Of a stretch of DNA of 38,181 bases, positions 23,743 through 30,561 are shown one piece after another (the stretch's first letter is position 1; the number at the start of each line of letters is the position of its first letter). This stretch comes from JBBQAA01 sp038276395 (GTDB lineage: Bacteria > Actinomycetota > Thermoleophilia > Solirubrobacterales > Solirubrobacteraceae): assembly GCA_038276395.1 (NCBI GenBank), contig JBBQAA010000035.1, positions 1 to 38,181 of the forward strand, read 5' to 3'. A program made the translations under genes and the position numbers. The notes beneath the pieces were generated by a model. The model did no database searches. It was not told where the DNA came from and was given only the letters and a program-made list of their open reading frames with translations.

Positions 23743-24783
23743 GTGACCATGCGGAGCCGGACCTTCATCGCCGTCGCGGCGCTGCTCGCCGTGCTCGTCG
23801 GCGGTATCACCGCGCTCTATCTGTACGACCGCTCCGGCCGTTCGACGATCGCGAAGGGCGTGCGCGTGGCCGGGGTCGACGTCGGCGGCCTCAAGGAGGG
23901 CGCGGCCCGCGCCCACGTCGTCGCCGCCGTGCGCCGTCAGACGCGGCGCCCCGTGCTCGTGACCTGGCACGGCCGTCGCTTTGTCCTGCACCCGCAGACG
24001 ACGAACCTGCGCCGGAGCGTCGCCACCGCGGTGGCGGAGGCGGTCGCCCGCTCGCAGGAGGGATCCATCTTCACGCGCGTCGCGCGGCGGCTGCGGGGCG
24101 GGTCGCTCCACGCGCGCATCGCCCCGGCGATCGCCTACTCCCCGAACGCCGCGCGCCGGCTCGCCGCTCGCGTCGCCCGCGTCGTCGACCGCGCGCCGCA
24201 CGAGGCCAGCCTCGCCATCGCCGCCTCCGGGCCGAGCGTGACCCAGGGCCGCAGCGGCCGCACGCTCCAGCGGGCGCGCCTGCGCAGCGCCGTAGACCGG
24301 GCGCTGCGCGGCGCCGGTCCTCGCCGGTTGACGGCGCCGGTGTCCGTCGTCAGGCCCCACACGACGACCGCCGCCCTCGCCGCGCGCTATCCCACGATCA
24401 TCGTCGTCGACCGCGCCGACTTCCGGCTCTCGCTGTACAAGGACATGCGCCTGCAGAAGACCTACCCGGTGGCGGTCGGGCGCCAGGGCCTCGAGACCCC
24501 GGGCGGCCTCTACCACGTGCAGGACAAGCAGGTCGATCCCTCCTGGCACGTGCCCAACTCCTCCTGGGCGGGCGCGCTGGCCGGCAAGGTCATCCCGCCC
24601 GGTCCCCAGGATCCGATCAAGGCCCGCTGGATGGGGATCTACAACGGGGCGGGCATCCACGGCACCGACGAGCTCTCCTCGCTCGGCTCGGCCGCATCGC
24701 ACGGCTGCATCCGGATGGCGATCCCCGACGTGATCGAGCTCTTCGATCAGACCCGGGTCGGAGCGCCCGTCTTCATCGCGTAG
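23743..24783 (+). CDS. L,D-transpeptidase with PG-binding domain
   Basis: This 346-aa envelope enzyme forms 3-3 peptidoglycan cross-links or attaches proteins. An N-terminal signal anchor (about 8-28) is followed by a VanW/PG-binding-4-like region (VRVAGVDVGGLKEGAARAHV, about 40-200). The YkuD catalytic domain (about 220-346) has IHGTDELSSLGSAASHGC with His320 and nucleophile Cys322, then IRMAIPDVIELF. It ends only in-frame with the wall-facing domain, so it should be exported with the anchor in the membrane. The 3' end overlaps the convergent 98-aa gene by 11 bp. Confidence 0.93.
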   Translation: MTMRSRTFIAVAALLAVLVGGITALYLYDRSGRSTIAKGVRVAGVDVGGLKEGAARAHVVAAVRRQTRRPVLVTWHGRRFVLHPQTTNLRRSVATAVAEAVARSQEGSIFTRVARRLRGGSLHARIAPAIAYSPNAARRLAARVARVVDRAPHEASLAIAASGPSVTQGRSGRTLQRARLRSAVDRALRGAGPRRLTAPVSVVRPHTTTAALAARYPTIIVVDRADFRLSLYKDMRLQKTYPVAVGRQGLETPGGLYHVQDKQVDPSWHVPNSSWAGALAGKVIPPGPQDPIKARWMGIYNGAGIHGTDELSSLGSAASHGCIRMAIPDVIELFDQTRVGAPVFIA

Positions 24784-25069
24784 GCGGCTCCGCGAGGGCC
24801 GCGCCGATCTCCGCGACCGGCACCTCCTCCCATCCGTCCCGCAGCAGGGAGGCATGGTGGTCGTTGTGTCGAAGACAGAGCGCGCCGATGAAGATGCCCC
24901 GCGTCGACTTCCGCATGACCGCGAACCAGAGCGTGGTCGCGTCGCTACCGCCCTGGATCCGGTGCCACGGCCGGGGCGGCATGTCGTCCGGGGGCGAGAT
25001 CCCCGCCTCCACGAGCTGGCGGTGGGTGGCCACCTGACCCGTGACGGTGTCGATGAGGAACACGGCCAC
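24773..25069 (-). CDS. Hypothetical protein (98 aa)
   Basis: This small protein starts MAVFLIDTVTGQVATHRQL and contains PPRPWHRIQGGSDATTLWFA and LCLRHNDHHASLLRDGWEEV. I recognise no family. Support comes from a TAGCCT box 8 nt before its GTG start, a non-repetitive and balanced amino-acid composition, and the lack of any other good gene in this 260-bp stretch. It converges on the L,D-transpeptidase (11-bp overlap) and is divergent from the recombinase gene, whose 5' end it may overlap. Confidence 0.65.
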   Translation of the reverse strand: MAVFLIDTVTGQVATHRQLVEAGISPPDDMPPRPWHRIQGGSDATTLWFAVMRKSTRGIFIGALCLRHNDHHASLLRDGWEEVPVAEIGAALAEPPTR

Positions 25070-25979
25070 CGCCGGCGAGGCTAGCGCCGGCGCCTGGCGC
25101 GCGGCCCTCGTGCGCTTCGATCAGGACCTCCTCCGCCGCGCCGCGGCGGCGAAGACCCGCCGCGCCTACGCCTCGGATCTGGAGGGCCTCGCCGGCTGGG
25201 CGGCGGCGCAGGACCTGGCACCGGCCGAGGTGAGCGCGCGGATCCTCCGCCGCTGGGTCGCGAGCCTCTCGGCCGCGGGCCTCGCTCCCATCACCGTGGG
25301 GCGGAAGCTCGCCGCCGCCAAGGGCCTCTTCCGCTCGCTCGTCGAGCACGGGGAGCTCACCGCCAGCCCCGGCGACCTCCTGCGCGCGCCCAAGCGTGGC
25401 GAGCGGCTGCCGCGGGTCCTCAAGAGCACCGAGGTCGCCGACCTGCTCGACGCCATCCCCGCCTCCACGCCGCTGCTGCTGCGCGACCGCGCGCTCTTCG
25501 AGCTGGCCTACGCCGGCGGCCTGCGCGCCGAGGAGCTCGTGAACCTCGACGTCGAGTCCGTCCGCCACGACGCCGAGGAGCTGCGCGTCGAGGGCAAGGG
25601 CGGCCGGACCCGCATCGTCCCCGCCGGCGAGGTCGCGCTCGGCGCCGTGCGCCGCTACCTCGAGGCCGGCCGGCCCGCGCTCGCCGGGCGCGGCGCGCAG
25701 GAGCGGGCGCTCTTCCTCTCGAAGTCGGGCCGCCGCGTCTCGACCTCCGACGTGCGCCGGCGCCTGCGCGGCCACGCCCGGCGCATCGGCCTCGCGCCGT
25801 CGCCCTCACCCCACGCGCTGCGCCACTCCTACGCCACCCATCTCCTCGAGGGGGGCGCCGATCTGCGCTCGATCCAGGAGCTCCTCGGACACGCGTCCAT
25901 CTCGACGACACAGATCTACACTCGGGTAGAGTCCGCCCGGTTGCGCTCCGCCTACGCCAACAGCCATCCGCGGGCCTGA
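25041..25979 (+). CDS. XerC/XerD-type tyrosine recombinase
   Basis: This site-specific recombinase probably resolves chromosome dimers. The N-terminal SAM-like core-binding domain (about 25-115) is followed by the catalytic domain. All six expected residues are visible: Arg162 (GGLRAEEL), Lys186 (EGKGGRTR), His258 and Arg261 (HALRHSYATH), His284 (LLGHAS) and Tyr293 (TQIYTRV). The start is uncertain. GTG 25041 and ATG 25053 overlap the divergent 98-aa gene, while GTG 25110 (MRFDQDLLRR) avoids it but shortens the first helix. The sigma gene follows after 6 bp. XerC, from the usual dprA-xerC-whiG order, is the likeliest identity, but XerD cannot be excluded. Confidence 0.9.
   Translation: MTVSMRNTATAGEASAGAWRAALVRFDQDLLRRAAAAKTRRAYASDLEGLAGWAAAQDLAPAEVSARILRRWVASLSAAGLAPITVGRKLAAAKGLFRSLVEHGELTASPGDLLRAPKRGERLPRVLKSTEVADLLDAIPASTPLLLRDRALFELAYAGGLRAEELVNLDVESVRHDAEELRVEGKGGRTRIVPAGEVALGAVRRYLEAGRPALAGRGAQERALFLSKSGRRVSTSDVRRRLRGHARRIGLAPSPSPHALRHSYATHLLEGGADLRSIQELLGHASISTTQIYTRVESARLRSAYANSHPRA
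25078..25083 (-). promoter_or_regulatory. Candidate -10 box (TAGCCT) of the 98-aa gene
   Basis: On the minus strand TAGCCT is followed by 8 nt and the GTG start of the 98-aa gene. It overlaps the possible 5' end of the recombinase gene. Confidence 0.4.
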
Positions 25980-25985
25980 TCGGGA

Positions 25986-26759
25986 ATGAAGACCCACGTC
26001 AAAGCCATCGAGCTCAAGGATCTGTGGCGGCGCTACAAGACCTCGGCGGACACCCGCGCTCGCGAGCGGCTCGTCGTCGCCTACTCGCCGCTGGTCAAGT
26101 ACGTGGCGGGGCGCATGTCCTCCGGCCTGCCCGCCCACGTCGAGGAGGCCGACCTCATCTCCTACGGCCTCATCGGCCTCATCGGCGCGATCGAGCGCTT
26201 CGACCTCGAGCGGGAGATCAAGTTCGAGACCTACGCGATCCCGCGCATCCGCGGCGCGATCATCGACGAGCTGCGCTCGCTCGACTGGGTCCCGCGCTCG
26301 GTCCGCGCCCGCGCACGGGAGATCGAGCGCGCCAACGCGAAGCTCGAGCACAAGCTCCAGCGGGCACCGACCGACGAGGAGATGTCCTCCGAGCTCGGGA
26401 TCACCACGGAGGAGTTCCAGGAGTCCCTCGTGCAGATCTCGAACTCGACGATCGCCGCGCTCGACGAGCTGTGGACGGTGTCGGACTCGAGTGGGGACTC
26501 CGTCTCGCTGCTCGACACGCTCCACGACCCGGACGCCCCGGACCCCGAGCGCGCCGTCGACGCCTCCGAGCTCAAGGACCGCGTGGCCGACGCGATCGCC
26601 CGCCTGCCCGAGCGCGAGAAGCTCGTCATCGCCCTCTACTACTACGAGAACCTGACGCTGCGTGAGATCGGCGAGGTCCTCGGCGTGACCGAGTCGCGCA
26701 TCTCCCAGCTGCACACGAAGGCCGTGCTGCGGCTGCGCTCGCACCTGCAGACCGCGTAG
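25986..26759 (+). CDS. Sigma-28-family RNA polymerase sigma factor (WhiG/FliA type)
   Basis: This 257-aa sigma factor has region 2 (LVVAYSPLVKYVAGRM, EEADLISYGLIGLIGAIERFD, FETYAIPRIRGAIIDELRSLDWVPRS), region 3 (about 105-160) and region 4 (LPEREKLVIALYYYENLTLREIGEVLGVTESRISQL). The RGAIIDELRSLDWVPRS block is typical of FliA/WhiG, not of SigB/F. In actinobacteria WhiG sits beside xerC and controls differentiation; in other bacteria relatives control flagella. No flagellar or anti-sigma gene is visible here, so the role is open. It starts 6 bp after the recombinase gene and is probably cotranscribed. Confidence 0.93.
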   Translation: MKTHVKAIELKDLWRRYKTSADTRARERLVVAYSPLVKYVAGRMSSGLPAHVEEADLISYGLIGLIGAIERFDLEREIKFETYAIPRIRGAIIDELRSLDWVPRSVRARAREIERANAKLEHKLQRAPTDEEMSSELGITTEEFQESLVQISNSTIAALDELWTVSDSSGDSVSLLDTLHDPDAPDPERAVDASELKDRVADAIARLPEREKLVIALYYYENLTLREIGEVLGVTESRISQLHTKAVLRLRSHLQTA

Positions 26760-26792
26760 CGGCGACCGGCGCACGCCGCGGACCGCTGCCGC

Positions 26793-26878
26793 TGTCCTTG
26801 GTTCGTACGCCATAGGCGTACGAGGGCAGGACACCTCGGGTCGGAACCGGTCGCCCCACACGATCGCGGGCTTTCGTC
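26793..26878 (-). repeat. Degenerate structured repeat (copy D) with strong hairpin
   Basis: Read on the minus strand: GACGAA, then GTGTGGGGCGACCGGTTC, then a two-tier hairpin. The outer stem is TGTCCT/AGGACA (26793-26798 with 26828-26833) and the inner stem is TCGTACGCC/GGCGTACGA with loop TAT (26803-26811 with 26815-26823), both perfect. Box order matches copies A-C, but the terminal repeats are not recognisable. On the plus strand the hairpin stands 33 nt after the sigma-factor stop and could also end transcription. Confidence 0.55.
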
Positions 26879-26884
26879 TAGGCT
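26879..26884 (+). promoter_or_regulatory. Candidate -10 box (TAGGCT) and Shine-Dalgarno for the EF-G-like gene
   Basis: TAGGCT lies 30 nt before the GTG start. Unlike most genes here, a clear Shine-Dalgarno (AGAGGAG, 26902-26908) stands 6 nt before the start, giving a short conventional leader of about 24 nt. Confidence 0.4.
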
Positions 26885-26914
26885 CGCCCGTGCCACCGAG
26901 CAGAGGAGCCGAGC

Positions 26915-29002
26915 GTGCACAAGGCCGCCGATCGCATCCGGAACGTCGCCCTCGTCGGACACCGCGGCAGCGGGAAGACCTCGCTGCACGAGGCGCTGCT
27001 CCACCAGGCCGGGGTGCTCAAACGGCTCGGGTCGGTGACGGACGGGACGACGGTCTCCGACGCCGACGAGGACGAGAAGGCGCGGCAGATGTCGATCTCG
27101 GCCGCGCTCTCCACCTTCGAGTGGCAGGAGCGGAAGGTCAACCTGCTGGACACGCCGGGCGAGCCGAGCTTCGTGGCCGACGCGCTCGGCGCGCTGCGGG
27201 TGTGCGAGTCGGCCGTGTTCGTCGTCAACGCCGTCCTGGGCGTCGAGGTCTCCACCCAGCGCCTGTGGCAGCGCGCCGCCGAGCTCGACATCGCCCGGCT
27301 CGTCTTCGTCAACATGCTCGACCGCGAGCGCGCGGACTTCTTCCGCGTGCTTGACGCGCTGAAGGCCGCCTTCGGGCCCCACGCGGTGGCCACGGAGATC
27401 CCCATCGGCTCCGAGCACGAGGTCCGCGGGGTCATCGACCTGGTCGACATGAAGGCCTACGAGTACGACGGCGACGGCCGCCAGAACTGCACGGAGATCC
27501 CGATCCCGGGGGAGCTCGCCGAGCAGGCGCAGGAGTACCGCGAGAAGCTGATGGACGAGGTCGCCGAGAACTCCGACGCGCTCATGGAGCGCTACCTGGA
27601 GGGGGAGGAGATCTCCCACGCGGAGATCGTCGGCGCGCTCAAGGAGGGCACGAACCACGGGCGCCTGTTCCCCGTCACGTGCGGCGTGGCCACCCGCAAC
27701 CTGGCCGTGAACCGCCTGCTCGACGCGATCGTCGAGGACCTCCCCTCGCCGGTCAAGCACGGCGGGCTCGAGCTCCCGGACCTGACGCTCTCCCCCGATG
27801 AGGACGCGCCGCTCTACGCCTACGTGTGGAAGACCCGGGCCGACCCGTTCGCCGGCCGCCTGAACCTCTTTCGCGTCTACCAGGGGACGATGCGCCACGA
27901 TTCCCATGCGCTGAACACGCGCGCCCACGTCAAGGAGCGGATCGGCCAGCTGCTCACCTTCAGGGGGCGCGAGTCCGAGCCCGCCGAGGAGTTCGGCCCC
28001 GGCGACCTCGGCGCGGTGGCCAAGCTCAAGGAGACCCGCGCCGGGGACTGGCTGGCCGACCGCGATCCGGCCACCCTCTCCGAGACCGGCGCCCCCGTCC
28101 GGATGCCCCAGGTGAAGCTGCCCGCCCCGGTCATGGCCTTCGCCGTCGAGCCCAAGGTCAAGGGCAACGAGGAGAAGGTCTTCACCGCGCTGCGCCGCCT
28201 ACAGGAGGAGGACCCGACGATCGACCTGCACCGCGACCCGCAGACGGGGGAGGAGATCGTCGCCGGGCTCTCCCAGGTGCACGTCGAGGTCACGGTCGAG
28301 CGGATGCGCTCGCGGTTCGGCGCCGAGGTCGTGCTCAAGCCGCCGCGGGTCCCCTACCAGGAGACGATCCGCCGCCAGGCCAAGGCCCATGGCCGCCACA
28401 AGAAGCAGTCGGGCGGCCGCGGGCAGTTCGGCGACTGCCGGATCGAGATCGAGCCGCTCGCGGGCGGGGAGGGCTTCGAGTGGGTCAACGAGATCAAGGG
28501 CGGCGTCATCCCCACGAGCTTCATCCCCGCCGTCGAGAAGGGCGTGCAGGAGGCGATGGCCCACGGGACGCTCGCCGGCTACCCTGTCAAGGGCGTCCGC
28601 GTGCGGCTGACCGACGGCTCCTACCACACGGTGGACTCGTCGGAGATGGCGTTCCGGATCGCCGGGTCGCTGGCCATGAAGGAGGCGCTCGCGGAGGCCG
28701 GGCCGGTGCTGCTCGAGCCGATCATGCGGATGACCCTCGCCGTTCCCGAGGCCTCCGTCGGCGACGTCATCGGCGATCTGAACTCTCGCCGCGGCCATCC
28801 CCTCGGGATGGAGCCGGCCGGCGACCTCGTCGAGATCACGGCCGAGGTGCCGATGGCCGAGGTCCTCTCCTACGCGCCCGACCTGCGCTCGCTGACCGGC
28901 GGCCAGGGCGACTTCACGCTCGAGTTCGACCGCTACGAGGAGGTGCCCTCGCACCTGGCGCAAAAGGTCGTGCAGCAGGCCGCCGAACCCGCCGTCGCCT
29001 GA
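26915..29002 (+). CDS. Elongation factor G-like protein with altered GTPase motifs
   Basis: This 695-aa protein has EF-G domain order: G domain (about 1-260), beta-barrel II (about 285-370), III, IV (about 455-575) and V (about 580-680). Domains IV and V are complete (GGRGQFGDCRIEIEPL, VDSSEMAFRIAGSLAMKEAL, EPIMRM, SRRGHPLG). The P-loop GHRGSGKTS (from 15) is fine. Other GTPase motifs differ from true EF-G. DTPGH is DTPGE (79-83), so the activating His is missing; the switch I RGIT is RQMS; and NKxD is NMLD (133-136). It is likely an EF-G2-type paralogue, not the main translocase, perhaps with weak or different nucleotide use. There is no rpsL/rpsG/tuf context. Confidence 0.88.
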   Translation: MHKAADRIRNVALVGHRGSGKTSLHEALLHQAGVLKRLGSVTDGTTVSDADEDEKARQMSISAALSTFEWQERKVNLLDTPGEPSFVADALGALRVCESAVFVVNAVLGVEVSTQRLWQRAAELDIARLVFVNMLDRERADFFRVLDALKAAFGPHAVATEIPIGSEHEVRGVIDLVDMKAYEYDGDGRQNCTEIPIPGELAEQAQEYREKLMDEVAENSDALMERYLEGEEISHAEIVGALKEGTNHGRLFPVTCGVATRNLAVNRLLDAIVEDLPSPVKHGGLELPDLTLSPDEDAPLYAYVWKTRADPFAGRLNLFRVYQGTMRHDSHALNTRAHVKERIGQLLTFRGRESEPAEEFGPGDLGAVAKLKETRAGDWLADRDPATLSETGAPVRMPQVKLPAPVMAFAVEPKVKGNEEKVFTALRRLQEEDPTIDLHRDPQTGEEIVAGLSQVHVEVTVERMRSRFGAEVVLKPPRVPYQETIRRQAKAHGRHKKQSGGRGQFGDCRIEIEPLAGGEGFEWVNEIKGGVIPTSFIPAVEKGVQEAMAHGTLAGYPVKGVRVRLTDGSYHTVDSSEMAFRIAGSLAMKEALAEAGPVLLEPIMRMTLAVPEASVGDVIGDLNSRRGHPLGMEPAGDLVEITAEVPMAEVLSYAPDLRSLTGGQGDFTLEFDRYEEVPSHLAQKVVQQAAEPAVA

Positions 29003-29011
29003 CCGGGGACG

Positions 29012-29017
29012 TATTCT
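29012..29017 (+). promoter_or_regulatory. Candidate -10 box (TATTCT) of the zinc-ribbon gene
   Basis: TATTCT ends 8 nt before the ATG at 29026, with no Shine-Dalgarno. The same hexamer precedes nfeD. Confidence 0.5.
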
Positions 29018-29025
29018 GGTGGCGC

Positions 29026-29775
29026 ATGACCGCTCGGGAGATCCGCACCTCGCAGGAGACTGAGCTCTGCGACGTGTGCGGGCGCTCGCTGCTGCGCGGG
29101 GAGCGCACGGAGACCTGGATCTCGGCCGGCAGTCGTCGTGCGGTGTGCGAGCTGTGCACGGCGCGCGCCCGCCACGAGGGCTGGATCCGCGAGGGTGCGC
29201 GCCTGGACGCGCCAAACGGTCGCGCGCGGGTCAGCGAGCGGCGGCGCTCGTTCATCGAGCGCCTGCGGGAGGGCGGCGAGCGTATGAGTGAGCGCGCCCG
29301 GCGCCCCGCGGCGGAGTCTCTCGACGAGTCCGGCGCGCGAGCCAACGGCCACGCGGCGGAGGAGCCCCCACGCGCCCCGGCGCGCTCGGCCCCGGGTGCG
29401 GGAGCCCTGGGCGATCCCTACGGCGCCGCGCGCGAGTCGCGTCACGTCCGCGCGGTGCCCACCGATCCCGAGCACCGCGTGCTCTCCGCGCTCGAGGTCT
29501 TCAACGCCTCCGACTACCCGCGCACGGTGGCCGGGGTGGCGCGCTCGCTCGGCGTCCCCGCCGTCGTTGTGCGGCCGGCGCCGAGCGGCAGCCGCGTGGC
29601 GATCGTCGTCTCGTGGGAGCTGTCCTGGTACCGCTACGAGGTCGACCTCGCCGATCCCCAGGCCGGGGTCGACCGGGTCGGCCAGGGCTACGAGCTCTCG
29701 GAGCTCTCCGAGGAGGATCGCACGGCCAACGCCGCCGCCGACGAGCACGGCCGCCTGCACCTCGCCGCCGCATGA
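29026..29775 (+). CDS. Zinc-ribbon protein of unknown function (249 aa)
   Basis: The N-terminus has a four-cysteine zinc ribbon: Cys15/Cys18 (CDVCGR) and Cys41/Cys44 (CELCTAR). Next come a basic helix (SERRRSFIERLREGGERM, about 70-88) and a low-complexity Ala/Pro/Arg linker (about 88-135). A C-terminal folded domain (about 145-249) contains EHRVLSALEVFNASDYPRTV, VARSLGVPAVVVRP and VVSWELSWYRYEVDL. No named family is recognised. The C-terminal part with a short helix-turn-helix-like segment might bind nucleic acid, but this is a guess. It starts 23 bp after the EF-G-like gene, with its own -10 box. Confidence 0.8.
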   Translation: MTAREIRTSQETELCDVCGRSLLRGERTETWISAGSRRAVCELCTARARHEGWIREGARLDAPNGRARVSERRRSFIERLREGGERMSERARRPAAESLDESGARANGHAAEEPPRAPARSAPGAGALGDPYGAARESRHVRAVPTDPEHRVLSALEVFNASDYPRTVAGVARSLGVPAVVVRPAPSGSRVAIVVSWELSWYRYEVDLADPQAGVDRVGQGYELSELSEEDRTANAAADEHGRLHLAAA

Positions 29776-29791
29776 TCGCCGCGTGATCGAC

Positions 29792-29797
29792 TAGGAT
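29792..29797 (+). promoter_or_regulatory. Candidate -10 box (TAGGAT) of the 71-aa gene
   Basis: TAGGAT ends 11 nt before the ATG at 29809. No Shine-Dalgarno is seen. Confidence 0.4.
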
Positions 29798-29808
29798 CGC
29801 GCGCGCCG

Positions 29809-30024
29809 ATGATCTACTGCGTCGTCCCCCAGGAGCTGTCCAGCGAGCTGTACGACCGGCTGCACGACTACTACGCGGATGACCCGAACGTCAAGGTCAT
29901 CGTCGACCGGCGCAAGGGCGATCGCCGCGGCCGCTCGGACCGCGCCGGGGCCGAGCAGCGCCAGCGCCGCGACCGCCGCCGCGCCCGCGTGCCGGGCGAG
30001 TTCCCGCCCGTCGCGCCCGAGTAA
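29809..30024 (+). CDS. Small basic protein with DRRKGDRR motif (71 aa)
   Basis: It starts MIYCVVPQELSSELYDRLHD, a compact and slightly acidic first half, then VKVIVDRRKGDRRGRSDRA and a highly basic tail (QRQRRDRRRARV). The VIVDRR(K/R)GDRR pattern is familiar from many small hypothetical proteins of high-GC bacteria, but I know no function. The basic tail could bind RNA or DNA. It lies between the zinc-ribbon gene and RNase HI, 12 bp before the latter. Confidence 0.78.
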   Translation: MIYCVVPQELSSELYDRLHDYYADDPNVKVIVDRRKGDRRGRSDRAGAEQRQRRDRRRARVPGEFPPVAPE

Positions 30025-30025
30025 G

Positions 30026-30055
30026 CCCGGCCTTGCGTGCCCCGGCCTTGCGTGC
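30026..30055 (+). repeat. 15-bp tandem duplication at the RNase HI start
   Basis: CCCGGCCTTGCGTGC occurs twice in a row (30026-30040 and 30041-30055). Each copy contains a GTG in the same frame, at 30037 and 30052. The duplication therefore adds five codons and a second possible start to the rnhA gene. Confidence 0.85.
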
Positions 30056-30456
30056 GGGTCGTGGTCCACGTCGATGGCGGCGCGCGCGGCAACCCGGGCC
30101 CGGCCGCCGCGGCCGCGGTCATCTCCTCGCCGGAGGGCGAGCTCCTGGCCGAGGCCAAGGAGACGATCGGCATGGCCACGAACAACGTCGCCGAGTACCG
30201 CGCCGTCCTGCTCGGCCTCGCGCGAGCCCGCGCGCTCGGCGCCGAGGAGATCGAGATCGTCGGCGACTCCGAGCTCGTGGCCAAGCAGCTCCAGGGGATC
30301 TACCGGGTCAAGCACCCGGCCATGCGCCCGCTCTTCCTCGACGCCCAGACGGCGCTGCGGGAGTTTCGCGCGTGGAGCATCCGCACGGTGCCGCGGGCCG
30401 AGAACGCCCACGCCGACGCGCTCGTCAACCAGGCGCTCGATGCCGCCGGCGGGTGA
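30037..30456 (+). CDS. rnhA: Ribonuclease HI family protein
   Basis: This 139-aa RNase HI-type enzyme degrades the RNA strand of RNA-DNA hybrids. The DEDD active site is complete: Asp13 (HVDGGARGNPGP), Glu53 (NNVAEYRAVLLGL), Asp77 (GDSELVAKQL) and Asp127 (NAHADALVN). It lacks the basic protrusion of E. coli RNase HI, as do many actinobacterial and archaeal forms. The longer start (GTG 30037) is shown. GTG 30052, giving MRVVVHVDGG, is likely the original start because the first one sits in a duplicated 15-bp unit. In related actinobacteria such a domain can be fused to a CobC-like phosphatase; here it stands alone. Confidence 0.92.
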   Translation: MPRPCVRVVVHVDGGARGNPGPAAAAAVISSPEGELLAEAKETIGMATNNVAEYRAVLLGLARARALGAEEIEIVGDSELVAKQLQGIYRVKHPAMRPLFLDAQTALREFRAWSIRTVPRAENAHADALVNQALDAAGG

Positions 30457-30561
30457 GGGGCGAAAGGTTCCCCCATCTTCGGCGCATGATCCGTCATCAT
30501 CACCGGGTGGTCCCCTGCCTCACTCTGGACCGGGGGTAGGGGGCCACATCTCCTGGCTGCC

